DNA of 64,000 nt, from contig PNQY01000062.1 in the NCBI GenBank assembly GCA_002909145.1, positions 62,001 through 126,000 on the forward strand. Direction: 5' to 3'. This stretch comes from Candidatus Thioglobus perditus. GTDB taxonomy: Bacteria; Pseudomonadota; Gammaproteobacteria; PS1; Pseudothioglobaceae. Each line of letters opens with the position of its first letter. The first letter of the stretch is position 1. Below the pieces are notes generated by a model. The model searched no databases. It saw nothing but the letters and a program-made list of their open reading frames with translations, and was not told the DNA's origin. Below, in pieces: positions 41,401 through 49,742 of this stretch. Both the position numbers and the translations under genes were made by a program.

Positions 41401-41497
41401 ATTTGGTACATTAATGACTCTTGTATTGTTGCCGTGCTTGTATTTAATGAATTATGAGTTTATAAACTGGATCAAAAGATTTAGAAAACTCAACTGA
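38450..41497 (+). CDS. RND efflux transporter permease
   Basis: 1015-residue inner-membrane RND pump of the AcrB-like HAE superfamily. It shows the usual duplicated layout: one helix, a periplasmic porter domain (about 35-330), six helices, a second porter domain (about 560-835) and five or six final helices. GIVVDDSIIVAE in TM4 contains the proton-relay Asp pair, and GVIVNDSLVMVSH is the matching second-half motif. No membrane-fusion partner or outer-membrane channel gene is adjacent, so it must pair with proteins encoded elsewhere. Substrate unknown. Confidence 0.88.
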   Translation: MNSILNFLVRQKKLALVFTISVIAVGMIVLNGIQRDQFPEVDFEIMAIVTNYPGASPEDVEQNVTNPIEDELSNISGIDKFTSVSRSGTSSIIVSLSQDTSDISELKQEIRNAVNRIKSLPKEVVDLPRVVDQKTSKKSILKISIGSENVDYASLRDIVDNIANSIELVDGVSEVIKQGYLDKEIQVKINPKKLYLHKLSLPQVMEAINKRNNRYTVGSNNNNKDEKTIVVLSKFGQADDVGNVIIKSTFKGPIIRLKDIATIYSGTVEQSSIVRVNGKKGFILKVKKQEQADVIKTVDLVKEKMLEINDKYENTLQIFYSSDMSKYVRNRLNIVTNNGMMGLFLVLIVLGLFLSFKTAFWVSISLPVSLLGTVALLGATGETINLVSLAAMILVLGIVVDDSIIVAESIHHYKQIGKDNYDSVVHGFKRVIMPVVTTILTTVLAFSSMFLMDGTMGKFIYTIPLVVIFALSLSFLEVSIALPAHLAGGAKEEKSRNWFNYFEKKFEIFLTRVLKLRYLVVAIFTLALILSLYFAKTQMKFVLFPAIGVDTISARLEMGVGSSLVNTEVKAEEVERLITRVVGGDLVSVTTDVGKYFTHKAKFIIELEPSSNRESDSKTILKKLKLNAEEISGISKLKFSVNRPGPPQGEDVEINLVGESDIEIAQASNKLEKILLSIDGVDNVNRDDDPGKNRLEVTLDYEKMARLGIDQSVLNQYLRAAFTGIDVTNIREGQNDINFRIYLGDNNNSEDFIKSIEVVNQQGQMVPITNFASIKPIVGEPNFNHYNALRSTTLSASVDDEITSTQEVMKSALEQLDLNNNFPSVRAISEGGAKETMESMDSFMQAFVMAIFGIFLLLVLLFNSYTQPLLILSAIPFSVIGVIWAFFLHGETLSFFAILGTLALVGVIVNDSLVMVSHLNYLKDKALERLGLYEWIVQGAKDRLRAVVLTSLTTLAGIIPLAYGIGGTDYILQPMALSLGYGLLFGTLMTLVLLPCLYLMNYEFINWIKRFRKLN

Positions 41498-41572
41498 CAA
41501 TCTTAGGGTTTTTACAATAAGAAAGCTATTTATTACAAGCTTTATACTAGCGGAATTAAATTTTGTAAGTGA

Positions 41573-42163
41573 TTACTTATTTTGTAGTGCTTGACGGATC
41601 AGTTCTTCAGTGGAAAGAGAGTTATCACTAATGGCATTAAGCATTTTTTCAGACTCTTTTATCTTAAAGCCTAAAGCTTGAAGTGCGGCAGATGCTTTCT
41701 GTGTATTTGGGTTGGTATTTGAATGCATACTAATTTTTTGATTATTTGCACTGCTTAGTTCAAGTTTTTCTAGTCTATCTTTAAGCTCTACAATAAGCTT
41801 CTGTGCAGTTTTCTTGCCAATCCCTGGAGTTTTTGATAAGAGCACATCATCTTCATTGGCTATTGCATTCATAAGTGACGCTATATCTAGATGCGATAGA
41901 ATGGCAAGCGCTACTTTGGGCCCAACTCCGTTGACTCTAATCAACTCTCTAAATAGGATTTTTTCGTCTTTAGAGATAAAGCCATACAGGGTCTGTGCAT
42001 CCTCTTTAACATGAAAATGAGTGTGTAGTGATATATTGGATTTATCGCTAATTTTGTAGAATGTTGACATTGGACATAGAATCTCATAGCCAATACCTCC
42101 AACCTCAAGCAATATTTCAGGTGGGTTTTTTTCCAGAATTTTTCCAGTTAAGTATCCAATCAT
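41573..42163 (-). CDS. ruvA: Holliday junction branch migration protein RuvA
   Basis: 196 residues; tetrameric protein that binds four-way junctions and loads the RuvB motor. N-terminal OB fold (MIGYLTGKILEK), two helix-hairpin-helix motifs (IRVNGVGPKVALAIL; KTPGIGKKTAQKLIVEL) and a C-terminal RuvB-binding domain (ASAALQALGFKIKESEKM). ruvB and ruvC are not beside it; it follows leuD by nine bases. Confidence 0.95.
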   Translation of the reverse strand: MIGYLTGKILEKNPPEILLEVGGIGYEILCPMSTFYKISDKSNISLHTHFHVKEDAQTLYGFISKDEKILFRELIRVNGVGPKVALAILSHLDIASLMNAIANEDDVLLSKTPGIGKKTAQKLIVELKDRLEKLELSSANNQKISMHSNTNPNTQKASAALQALGFKIKESEKMLNAISDNSLSTEELIRQALQNK

Positions 42164-42172
42164 TATTAATGA

Positions 42173-42787
42173 TTATAGCCAAGAATAAGTATTGAAATAG
42201 TTCTTCTCAAATGCTTTTATGTCATCAGCATACTGCAACGTTATACCAATATCATCAAGTCCATTTAATAGTCGACGTTTACGCTCAGGATCAACCTCAA
42301 AGTTGTAATTTTTATTATTAGCATTTATATTTTGTGATTCAAGATCAATAGTTATCTTGCCAGTAAATGCAAATAATTCATCCATTGTTTGATTGTTTTG
42401 GACGATAGGAAGTATGCCATTTTTAAAGCAGTTATTGTAGAAAATATCAGCAAAACTTGGTGCAATTATTGCTCTAAATCCATAGTCTTCCAGGGCCCAT
42501 GGGGCGTGTTCGCGCGATGATCCACAGCCAAAATTTTCACGTGCAAGTAGTATTTGTGCACCTTGATATTCTTCTTTGTTTAAAACGAAATCCTTATTAA
42601 GTGGGCGTTTAGAATTGTCCATTCCAACCTCACCGTGATTTTCATAGCGCCATTCATCAAACAAATTTGGACCAAATCCAGAGCGCTTAATTGATTTTAG
42701 AAATTGTTTGGGGATAATGGCGTCAGTATCAACATTGGCACGATCAAGTGGTGCAGCAATGGATTTTAGTATGGTGAATTTTTCCAT
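42173..42787 (-). CDS. leuD: 3-isopropylmalate dehydratase small subunit
   Basis: 204 residues; the swivelling domain partner of LeuC in isomerising 2- and 3-isopropylmalate in leucine synthesis. Typical [16 protein letters not shown] and [15 protein letters not shown]. Start shares one base with the leuC stop. Normal length. Confidence 0.96.
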   Translation of the reverse strand: MEKFTILKSIAAPLDRANVDTDAIIPKQFLKSIKRSGFGPNLFDEWRYENHGEVGMDNSKRPLNKDFVLNKEEYQGAQILLARENFGCGSSREHAPWALEDYGFRAIIAPSFADIFYNNCFKNGILPIVQNNQTMDELFAFTGKITIDLESQNINANNKNYNFEVDPERKRRLLNGLDDIGITLQYADDIKAFEKNYFNTYSWL

Positions 42788-44187
42788 TATTTAACCTCCG
42801 AAAAATGACCAGCAATCGCACTTGCTGCTGCAATAGTGGGACTTACTAAATGAGTGAATGAACCTTGTCCTTGGCGACCTTCGAAGTTACGATTAGAAGT
42901 TGAGGCGCAGCGCTCACCCACCTCTAATTTATCTGCATTCATAGCTAGGCACATTGAGCATCCAGCTTCACGCCATTCGAACCCTGCAGCAATAAAAATT
43001 TCATTCAACCCTTCTTTTTCTGCCTGTGCTTTAATTAGCCCAGACCCAGGCACTGCAAGTGCTAGTTTAATATTACTAGCAATATGCTTTCCTTCTAATA
43101 CTTTGGCAGCTGCGCGTAAATCTTCGATACGAGAATTTGTACAAGAGCCAATAAATACCTTATCAATTGAGACAGTGTTAATATTTGTATTTGGCTCTAA
43201 ATGTATGTAATTTAATGCATTTTTAATACTTTCGGCCTTAACTGGGTCGGTTTGTTTTTCAGGGTCAGGAATAGCTCCATCAATAGCAATAACCATTTCT
43301 GGAGAGGTGCCCCAAGTAACTTGTGGCTTAATATCTTTTGCATCAATATTGATAGTTTTGTCAAAGTGTGCGTTATCATCAGAGTGTAGAGTGCTCCAAT
43401 ATTTAACCGCTTTATCCCACTGTTCGCCAGTTGGCGACATTGCTCTTCCTTTTACATATTCAAGAGTTTTATCATCAACTGCTACCATACCAGCACGAGA
43501 ACCCGCCTCAATTGCCATGTTGCATAAGGTCATGCGACCTTCAATAGATAGATTTTCAATGGTTGATCCAGCAAACTCCATGGCAAATCCTGTTCCACCA
43601 GCAGTGCCAATTTGACCAATAATATAGAGTGCTATATCTTTTGCACTAACAAACTCATTTAGATCTCCATTCACCTCAATTTTCATATTTTTCGATCTAG
43701 CTTGCCACAGGCATCCTGTTGCCAAAACATGCTCAACTTCAGAAGTTCCAATACCAAAAGCAAGCGCTCCGAGTGCGCCGTGAGTTGAAGTATGAGAATC
43801 ACCACAAACAATACTCATGCCAGGTAGGGTGGCTCCTTGTTCTGGACCGACCACATGTACAATGCCTTGGCGAATATCATTCATCTTAATTTCATTAATA
43901 CCAAACTCTTCACAGTTCTTATCCAGTGTTTCAATTTGTAGTTTTGAAATCGGATCTTCAATACCACTAACACCACTTGATCTCTGTGTAGTTGGCACGT
44001 TGTGATCAGGCACCGCTAGATTAGCGTCAACTCTCCACGGCTTTCTTTTGGATATCTCCAGACCTTCAAATGCCTGAGGTGAGGTTACTTCATGAATAAG
44101 CTGCCTATCAATGTATATCAATGCTGTTGAGTCTTCTTCTCGCACTATGTGTGCGCTCATTAATTTGTCGTAGAGTGTTTGAGCCAT
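42787..44187 (-). CDS. leuC: 3-isopropylmalate dehydratase large subunit
   Basis: 466-residue aconitase-family enzyme of leucine synthesis. The 4Fe-4S cluster ligands are seen in FIGSCTNSR (one Cys) and [10 protein letters not shown] (two Cys), with [12 protein letters not shown] upstream. Operates with LeuD. First gene of leuC-leuD-ruvA; leuA and leuB are not in the window. Divergent from the amidotransferase gene with 68 bases between starts. Confidence 0.97.
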   Translation of the reverse strand: MAQTLYDKLMSAHIVREEDSTALIYIDRQLIHEVTSPQAFEGLEISKRKPWRVDANLAVPDHNVPTTQRSSGVSGIEDPISKLQIETLDKNCEEFGINEIKMNDIRQGIVHVVGPEQGATLPGMSIVCGDSHTSTHGALGALAFGIGTSEVEHVLATGCLWQARSKNMKIEVNGDLNEFVSAKDIALYIIGQIGTAGGTGFAMEFAGSTIENLSIEGRMTLCNMAIEAGSRAGMVAVDDKTLEYVKGRAMSPTGEQWDKAVKYWSTLHSDDNAHFDKTINIDAKDIKPQVTWGTSPEMVIAIDGAIPDPEKQTDPVKAESIKNALNYIHLEPNTNINTVSIDKVFIGSCTNSRIEDLRAAAKVLEGKHIASNIKLALAVPGSGLIKAQAEKEGLNEIFIAAGFEWREAGCSMCLAMNADKLEVGERCASTSNRNFEGRQGQGSFTHLVSPTIAAASAIAGHFSEVK

Positions 44188-44255
44188 TTACTTAAACGTA
44201 ATACTTGATAAAATAAGCTATTTTACATTTTCTCTAACCATAAGGTTTTTAAAAT

Positions 44256-46034
44256 ATGTGTGGTATTTGTGGCCAATTAAGATTTGATAATAATATAGTT
44301 AAATCTAATGATTTAACTACAATGATGCAAAAAATTGCACGCAGAGGTCCAGATTCTTCTGGGCATTGGTCTGAAAAGGCGGTTGGCTTTGGTCATCAGC
44401 GATTAAGCATTATTGATTTATCAAATCATGCATCACAACCAATGATAGACGATACTCTTAACTTAGTATTGGTGTTTAACGGCACAATTTATAACTATAA
44501 GGAACTTCGTGCAGACTTAATTAAACAAGGTTATTCATTCTTTTCACACTCTGATACTGAGACTATTATTAAGGCTTATCATCTTTGGGGTGAGGATTGT
44601 GTATTGCATTTAGATGGCATGTTTGCATTTTGTATTTGGGATAGGCAAAAACAGCAATTATTTGTAGCTCGTGATCGTATGGGCATAAAGCCACTATATT
44701 TTAATTTAACCGATAAGGCTTTTAGTTTTGCCTCTAATACGCAAGCATTGGTGGGAACTGGTGCTGATACTAGTATTAATCATATTGCCTTGCAACAGCA
44801 ATTATCTCTACATGCAGTAGTGCCAGCGCCTAATACTATTTTAAATGGTGTTAAGAAGATCAAACCAGCCACTACACTTACTATTAATACAAGTGGAAAA
44901 ATTGTTGAAAAGACTTATTGGCAGCCAAAAGCCCAGCGTCCAAAAGAGTTGTATTCAAACGCTGAATATATTGAGCACACACATAAACTTTTAACTGATG
45001 CTGTATTAAAAAGAATGAATGCTGCTGATGTGCCAATTGGAGTGCTTTTATCTGGAGGACTGGATTCATCATTATTGGTGGCACTTTTGCGTGAAGCTGG
45101 TCATGATGATATTCGTACATTCTCAATTGGTTTTGAAGATATTGATGATGAGGCGGGGTCTGAATTTGAATATTCTGACCAAATTGTAGATAGGTTTAAT
45201 ACCGCACATGAAAAATATGTAGTCAATAATTCTCAGGTGTTACCGCGCTTGGGTGAGGCTGTTGCCAATATGGCAGAACCTATGGTTGGTCAAGATGCGG
45301 TAGCTTTTTATTTGCTCTCTGAGCAAGTATCAAAACATATTAAAGTAGTGCTTTCTGGTCAAGGTGCAGATGAAGCTTTTGCTGGATATTTTTGGTATCC
45401 ACGTATGCAGGCAGAAGCAGGTAGTGAAGTTGAAAGATTCTCTAAGCATTATGTTGATAGACCATATGAAGAGTATCTGCAAACGGTAAATAATAAATAT
45501 CATACAGGCAATCATACCGAGACCTGGCTCAATAAGGAGTTCTCTAAAACTAATACAGATGAATTTATGGATAAGGTTTTCCGTACCGATATTACCCGCC
45601 TAATTGTTGATGATCCAGTTAAACGAGTTGATAATATGACTATGGCTTGGGGTTTGGAAGCACGTGTACCATTTATGGATTATAAGTTAGTGGAGCATGC
45701 GCTGAGTATGCCACCAAGTCTTAAAATGAGTGAGGAGGGTAAGCACCCACTTAAACAGATCTCTCGTGGATTATTGCCAGATAGTGTGATTGATCGTAAG
45801 AAAGGTTATTTTCCAATGCCAGCGTTAAAGTATGTACGTGGTGAATTTTTGGAATTTATGTCTGATATCTTAACTTCAAGTGCTTGTTTAAATAGAGGGG
45901 TCTATAATCAGAGCTTTGTTCAAAAAGTTATTAATAAGCCTGAAGAATATATGACTGCACTTAATGGATCTCGTTTGTGGCATTTGGCTTTACTTGAGTA
46001 TTGGTTGCAAATTAATTTGGATAGTAATAAATAA
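44256..46034 (+). CDS. Asparagine synthetase-like amidotransferase, N-acetylglutaminylglutamine (NAGGN) type
   Basis: 592 residues. N-terminal class II glutamine amidotransferase domain with catalytic Cys2 ([10 protein letters not shown]), then an asparagine-synthetase domain with the ATP loop [15 protein letters not shown]. Details such as [14 protein letters not shown] and [18 protein letters not shown] match my memory of the enzyme that amidates N-acetylglutaminylglutamine to the osmolyte NAGGN. Its usual partners (NAGGN synthetase and a peptidase-like gene) are not adjacent; rnhA follows after one base. A general AsnB role is the main alternative. Confidence 0.78.
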   Translation: MCGICGQLRFDNNIVKSNDLTTMMQKIARRGPDSSGHWSEKAVGFGHQRLSIIDLSNHASQPMIDDTLNLVLVFNGTIYNYKELRADLIKQGYSFFSHSDTETIIKAYHLWGEDCVLHLDGMFAFCIWDRQKQQLFVARDRMGIKPLYFNLTDKAFSFASNTQALVGTGADTSINHIALQQQLSLHAVVPAPNTILNGVKKIKPATTLTINTSGKIVEKTYWQPKAQRPKELYSNAEYIEHTHKLLTDAVLKRMNAADVPIGVLLSGGLDSSLLVALLREAGHDDIRTFSIGFEDIDDEAGSEFEYSDQIVDRFNTAHEKYVVNNSQVLPRLGEAVANMAEPMVGQDAVAFYLLSEQVSKHIKVVLSGQGADEAFAGYFWYPRMQAEAGSEVERFSKHYVDRPYEEYLQTVNNKYHTGNHTETWLNKEFSKTNTDEFMDKVFRTDITRLIVDDPVKRVDNMTMAWGLEARVPFMDYKLVEHALSMPPSLKMSEEGKHPLKQISRGLLPDSVIDRKKGYFPMPALKYVRGEFLEFMSDILTSSACLNRGVYNQSFVQKVINKPEEYMTALNGSRLWHLALLEYWLQINLDSNK

Positions 46035-46035
46035 A

Positions 46036-46482
46036 ATGGAAAAAATTATTATTTACACCGATGGTGGTTGCAGAGGTAATCCAGGTATTGGTGGTTGGGG
46101 TGTGTGGCTTCGCTATGGCGACCATGATAAAAAACTTAAAGGTGGTGAAAAAAATACCACTAATAATCGTATGGAGCTTACTGCTGCCATTAAAGCTTTA
46201 GAGGCAATTAAATCTAGTAGCATCTCTATTGAACTGTTTACTGATTCTAAATATGTAATGACTGGTATTAATGAATGGATTAAATCCTGGAAGTCTAAAG
46301 GCTGGAAAACCTCTAACAAGAAACCTGTTAAAAACGTTGATTTGTGGCAGCAATTAGATGCTTTGAATATGCATCACAATGTTGATTGGCATTGGGTTAA
46401 AGGCCATAGTGGAGATAAAGGCAATGAGATGGCTGATGAGCTTGCTAATCTAGCTATGGATAGTATTGAATTGTTAAAATAA
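46036..46482 (+). CDS. rnhA: Ribonuclease HI
   Basis: 148 residues; removes RNA from RNA-DNA hybrids. Catalytic acidic set: Asp in [12 protein letters not shown], Glu in NRMELTAA, Asp in [11 protein letters not shown] and Asp in [10 protein letters not shown], plus the basic [14 protein letters not shown] handle and [12 protein letters not shown]. The start is ATG 46036, one base after the preceding stop; an earlier in-frame start lies within the upstream gene and is not credible. Confidence 0.96.
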   Translation: MEKIIIYTDGGCRGNPGIGGWGVWLRYGDHDKKLKGGEKNTTNNRMELTAAIKALEAIKSSSISIELFTDSKYVMTGINEWIKSWKSKGWKTSNKKPVKNVDLWQQLDALNMHHNVDWHWVKGHSGDKGNEMADELANLAMDSIELLK

Positions 46483-46597
46483 TTCCATTTAAATTAGAAT
46501 ATTATAATATATAGATAGTCTAAAAAAAGCTATCAAATAATTAACATAGATGGTATAACCATAATTTTTGACAACAATCAATAAAGGGGGTAGAGTA

Positions 46598-46825
46598 GTG
46601 AGAAGATTAGCGGTATTGTTTGGATTTTTATTAAGTTTTAATGTTTTTGCAAGTGCGGAAGACGGTGTTAAGCCATTAGGAGCTAACCCAACAGATGAGC
46701 AAAAACAAGTTATTCGAGATGCTGCAAAGAACGCTTGTGATGAAAAAGAAGATGATGAGCGTGAAGAGTGTGTAATGGATTATTTTGCTAATCACAATTT
46801 AGAAGAAGAGCCAAGCTGTGATTAA
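46598..46825 (+). CDS. Small exported cysteine-containing protein of unknown function
   Basis: 75 residues if it starts at GTG 46598, which has an AAAGGGGG ribosome site about 9 bases upstream; the frame is open to a TTG at 46568 that has none. A signal peptide (MRRLAVLFGFLLSFNVFASA) leads to a mature part of about 55 residues, very rich in Asp and Glu, with three cysteines (NACDEKED, EECVMDY, PSCD). No family recognised. The odd cysteine number would allow one disulfide plus a free thiol. It lies 102 bases before the first exported rhodanese and may belong to the same functional group. Confidence 0.65.
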   Translation: MRRLAVLFGFLLSFNVFASAEDGVKPLGANPTDEQKQVIRDAAKNACDEKEDDEREECVMDYFANHNLEEEPSCD

Positions 46826-46927
46826 TCAAAAAAAGAATTTATAGTTTGATCATTTGAGAAGACTATAGGTATAGGTAATAAACTCGATAAAGAGTTATTT
46901 TTTAAAATAAAGAGGAGAGAAGTAAGT

Positions 46928-47557
46928 ATGAAACTTAAAACATTAGTAGTAAGCGCTGCATCAGTAGCATTATTAGCATCAACAGCTGTAACAGCTAAAC
47001 CTGTTGGTATCGTTAAAGGCGTTATGGACATTGCTGGTATTTCACGTAACCAAGACAATGCAGCGACAATCGACCCTGCGTTTGCAAAAACATCACGTCC
47101 TTGCCCACCATTTTGTATTCAACCAACTAATCCGTTTGCGCCTGCAGCAGTTGACACAGTTTCTGAGTTAGACATAATTCATGCGGTACGCGATTCAGCA
47201 GAATGGGAAGATGCTTCAGTCTTGGTGGTTGACGCACGTACACCGGGTTGGGTTAAGAAAGGTACAATCCCAAATTCAGTAAACGTTCCATTTACTAAGC
47301 TTAACTCTAAGGCATTAGCTAAAGATCCGATGGCTGTAGTAGATGTATTGACAGATAACTTTGGCGTGAAAGATATGGACGGCGTACTAAACTTTGATAA
47401 AGCTAAGACACTATACTTGTTCTGTAACGGTTCATGGTGTGGTCAGTCTCCAGCGTCAATTAGAGCATTGTTGACTATGGGTTACCCTGAGAACAAGATT
47501 AAGTACTACCGTGGTGGTATGAACGCTTGGAAATCTTTAGGTTTAACAACTAAATAA
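46928..47557 (+). CDS. Exported rhodanese-domain protein, copy 1
   Basis: 209 residues. Signal peptide MKLKTLVVSAASVALLASTAVTA, then KPVGIVKGVMDIAGISRN, a double-cysteine motif RPCPPFCIQP, and a rhodanese fold with VVDARTPGWVKKG and the active-site loop LFCNGSWCGQS (catalytic Cys near residue 166, second Cys five residues on), ending in YYRGGMNAWKSLGL. Rhodaneses carry sulfur as a Cys persulfide; the extra cysteines suggest thiol-disulfide control. A strong AGGAG ribosome site precedes the ATG, and codons are biased, so expression is probably high. Its own terminator follows at 47565. Paralogue of the next gene; substrate unknown. Confidence 0.85.
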   Translation: MKLKTLVVSAASVALLASTAVTAKPVGIVKGVMDIAGISRNQDNAATIDPAFAKTSRPCPPFCIQPTNPFAPAAVDTVSELDIIHAVRDSAEWEDASVLVVDARTPGWVKKGTIPNSVNVPFTKLNSKALAKDPMAVVDVLTDNFGVKDMDGVLNFDKAKTLYLFCNGSWCGQSPASIRALLTMGYPENKIKYYRGGMNAWKSLGLTTK

Positions 47558-47564
47558 TTGATTT

Positions 47565-47605
47565 AAAAGGCGCTCACTCTCACTAGCTGAGTGCCTTTTT
47601 ATTTT
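47565..47605 (+). terminator. Terminator between the two rhodanese genes
   Basis: GGCGCTCA (47569-47576) pairs with TGAGTGCC (47588-47595), one G-T pair, 11-base loop, followed by TTTTTATTTT. It lies 11 bases after the stop of copy 1, so copy 2 is transcribed by read-through or from its own start. Confidence 0.75.
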
Positions 47606-47616
47606 AGGAGATTATT

Positions 47617-48327
47617 ATGAAAACTAAATTATTAGTGGCTCTAGTAGTATCAACATTCGCTGTTGGCGCTCAAGCGGCTTCTTGTGGTTCAGCATGGAAC
47701 TGGAATACCTCTTGTTCTGACGCGAACAAGGAAAAAGTAAGGATTGCCGCTGAAATTGCTGCCAGTAAGCCTGTTGGTATCGTTAAAGGTGTTATGGAAA
47801 TTGCGGGTATTTCACGTAATACAAATAACTCAAACCTTGTTGATCCTGCGTTTGCAAAAACATCACGTCCTTGTCCACCATTCTGTATTCAACCAACTCA
47901 TCCGTTCGCACCTGCAGCAGTTGAGACGGTATCTGAGTTAGATATGATTCATGCAGTACGCGATTTAGCAGAATGGGGCGACGCTTCAATCTTGGTGGTT
48001 GACGCACGTACACCGGGCTGGGTTAAGAAAGGTACAATCCCACACGCAGTGAACGTTCCATTTACTAAGCTTAACTCTAAGGCATTAGCTAAAGATCCTA
48101 TGGCTGTTGTAGATGTATTGACAGCTAACTTCGGCGTGAAAGATATGGACGGCGTACTAAACTTTGATAACGCTAAGACACTATACTTGTTCTGTAACGG
48201 TTCATGGTGTGGTCAGTCGCCTGCGGCAATTAAAGCATTGTTAACTATGGGTTACCCGCAAAGCAAAATCAAATACTACCGTGGTGGTATGAATGATTGG
48301 AAATTGTTGGGCCTAACAGTTAAGTAA
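47617..48327 (+). CDS. Exported rhodanese-domain protein, copy 2
   Basis: 236 residues, paralogue of the preceding gene: about 24 differences over roughly 186 aligned residues by eye. It has a different signal peptide (MKTKLLVALVVSTFAVGAQA) and about 28 extra residues after it (ASCGSAWNWNTSCSDANKEK...), adding two cysteines. RPCPPFCIQP, VVDARTPGWVKKG and LFCNGSWCGQS are unchanged. AGGAG precedes the ATG. Large parts are identical in DNA, so this is a recent tandem duplication or is kept alike by gene conversion, with the N-terminal part replaced. Likely periplasmic sulfur transfer; partner unknown. Confidence 0.85.
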   Translation: MKTKLLVALVVSTFAVGAQAASCGSAWNWNTSCSDANKEKVRIAAEIAASKPVGIVKGVMEIAGISRNTNNSNLVDPAFAKTSRPCPPFCIQPTHPFAPAAVETVSELDMIHAVRDLAEWGDASILVVDARTPGWVKKGTIPHAVNVPFTKLNSKALAKDPMAVVDVLTANFGVKDMDGVLNFDNAKTLYLFCNGSWCGQSPAAIKALLTMGYPQSKIKYYRGGMNDWKLLGLTVK

Positions 48328-48328
48328 A

Positions 48329-48877
48329 TTGTTTTATGGTTTTAAGAAAGGGGCGTTAGTAGCGTCCCTTTTTTTTGTATTAAGTTTCTATTTTGCGCAT
48401 GCAAAAACCGAGACCAGGTTTGATCGTTGGTATCAAATTGGCTATGATTATTCCCAGATGGGTCGCAATGATGACGCATTTTTATGGATGTTAAAAGCTG
48501 CTGAAGGTGATCATATGGCTGCACAAAATAATATTGGCCTTAGTTATTTGCACGGGTTAGGCGCTAAAAAAGATAATAACAAGGCGTTTTATTGGTTTAA
48601 TAAGGCCGCTAATCAAGGATTGTCTTATGCACAGAGCGAGCTAGCAATGCTTTACTATAAGGGTAAAGGCGTTAAAAAGGACGACATCAAAGCTAAGCAA
48701 TGGTGGATGAATGCCGCCAAGCAAGAAGATGAGTATGCTCAGTTCAATTTAGCATCACTTTTTTTGGAAGAGGGTGATATAAAGCAAGCATATTATTGGT
48801 TTAATAGAGCTACTAAAAACAATCATCCATATGCCGATCATGCTATCGAATTATTAAATAAAGAGTATGTTGAATAA
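48329..48877 (+). CDS. Exported Sel1-repeat protein
   Basis: 182 residues from a TTG start at 48329, one base after the rhodanese stop. The signal peptide FKKGALVASLFFVLSFYFAHA needs this start; no ATG occurs before residue 43. The mature part is a row of Sel1/TPR-like helical repeats (for example NNIGLSYLHGLGAKKDNNKAF, SELAMLYYKGKGVKKDDIKA), built for protein-protein contacts in the periplasm. Its codons 7-16 form a strong terminator hairpin (48347-48376), so expression depends on read-through. Ends in an 11-base overlap with the next gene. Confidence 0.75.
   Translation: MFYGFKKGALVASLFFVLSFYFAHAKTETRFDRWYQIGYDYSQMGRNDDAFLWMLKAAEGDHMAAQNNIGLSYLHGLGAKKDNNKAFYWFNKAANQGLSYAQSELAMLYYKGKGVKKDDIKAKQWWMNAAKQEDEYAQFNLASLFLEEGDIKQAYYWFNRATKNNHPYADHAIELLNKEYVE
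48347..48376 (+). terminator. Strong terminator lying inside the Sel1 gene start
   Basis: AAAGGGGCG (48347-48355) pairs with CGTCCCTTT (48363-48371), one G-T pair, 7-base loop, followed by a run of T to 48376. It begins 20 bases after the rhodanese copy 2 stop and is within the Sel1 signal-peptide codons. Confidence 0.85.
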
Positions 48878-49742
48878 GTTATTTTTTATATTTATTGCAT
48901 TATATTTTCAGTCTAGTTTGGCATTTTTACCAAACTCCACAATATTTCCAGAATTGCCAAAAATTGGTGATTTTGATCCAAATTCGTTGCAAGAATTCTT
49001 TAATGAATTTACTCAGGCAAGGCCAAACTTAGAACGAGAGTCTCGTATGATAGGTGAAATTGAAGACTCAATAATGGATGGTGAAATAGAGTACTTGCAT
49101 CTTGATGGTGATAAGGAGTTTTCTAGTGTTTATATGGAGCCTGAAACCAACAGCCCAAAAGGTGGTGTGATTATCTTGCATTCTCGTGGTTACCATGCTA
49201 ATTGGGCTAGTGTGGTCCATCCTGTGAGAGTTGGTTTGGCAGAAAAAGGTTGGCATAGTCTTTCATTGCAGATGCCAGTATTGGAAAAAACTGCTAAATA
49301 TTATGATTATGTTCCGATTTTCCCCTACGCCCATGAGCGCATAGAAGCGGCAATTGATTTCTACAAACAGCGTGGTGTAGACAATATTGTGCTTATTGCC
49401 CATGGTTGTGGTGCGCATATGTCTATGAGTTATATCGATAAGTTTGGTGATGATAAAATTTCATCCTATGTTGGTATTGGTATGGGAGCAACTGACTATC
49501 GTCAAAAAATTGTTAAGCGGTTCCCTCTTGATAAGATGTTAGTGCCAGTTTTAGATGTGTTTGGAGAGAATGACTTTCCTGGGGTTATAAGACTCGCCCA
49601 GTCAAGAAAGTCTTTAATGGATATTTCTGGCAATGCGAAAAATGCACAAATAGTTATTGATAAGGCCGATCATTATTATAAAGAAGGTGATACATCGCGA
49701 GTATTGGTGGAGACTATTGATAATTGGCTAAGTGCCTTGTAA
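48867..49742 (+). CDS. Exported DUF3530 family protein (alpha/beta-hydrolase-like)
   Basis: 291 residues. Signal peptide MLNKLFFIFIALYFQSSLA, then a hydrolase-like fold: GGVIILHSRGYHANWASVVHPVR, ERIEAAIDFYKQRG, IVLIAHGCGAHMSMSY, and a C-terminal DVFGENDFPGV and DKADHYY. This pattern fits DUF3530 (PF12048). At the nucleophile elbow, where hydrolases read G-H-S-x-G, this protein reads A-H-G-C-G, so the serine is missing; Asp and His of a triad may remain. It overlaps the Sel1 gene by 11 bases and the convergent DUF455 gene by 15. Function unknown, perhaps non-enzymatic binding. Confidence 0.8.
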   Translation: MLNKLFFIFIALYFQSSLAFLPNSTIFPELPKIGDFDPNSLQEFFNEFTQARPNLERESRMIGEIEDSIMDGEIEYLHLDGDKEFSSVYMEPETNSPKGGVIILHSRGYHANWASVVHPVRVGLAEKGWHSLSLQMPVLEKTAKYYDYVPIFPYAHERIEAAIDFYKQRGVDNIVLIAHGCGAHMSMSYIDKFGDDKISSYVGIGMGATDYRQKIVKRFPLDKMLVPVLDVFGENDFPGVIRLAQSRKSLMDISGNAKNAQIVIDKADHYYKEGDTSRVLVETIDNWLSAL

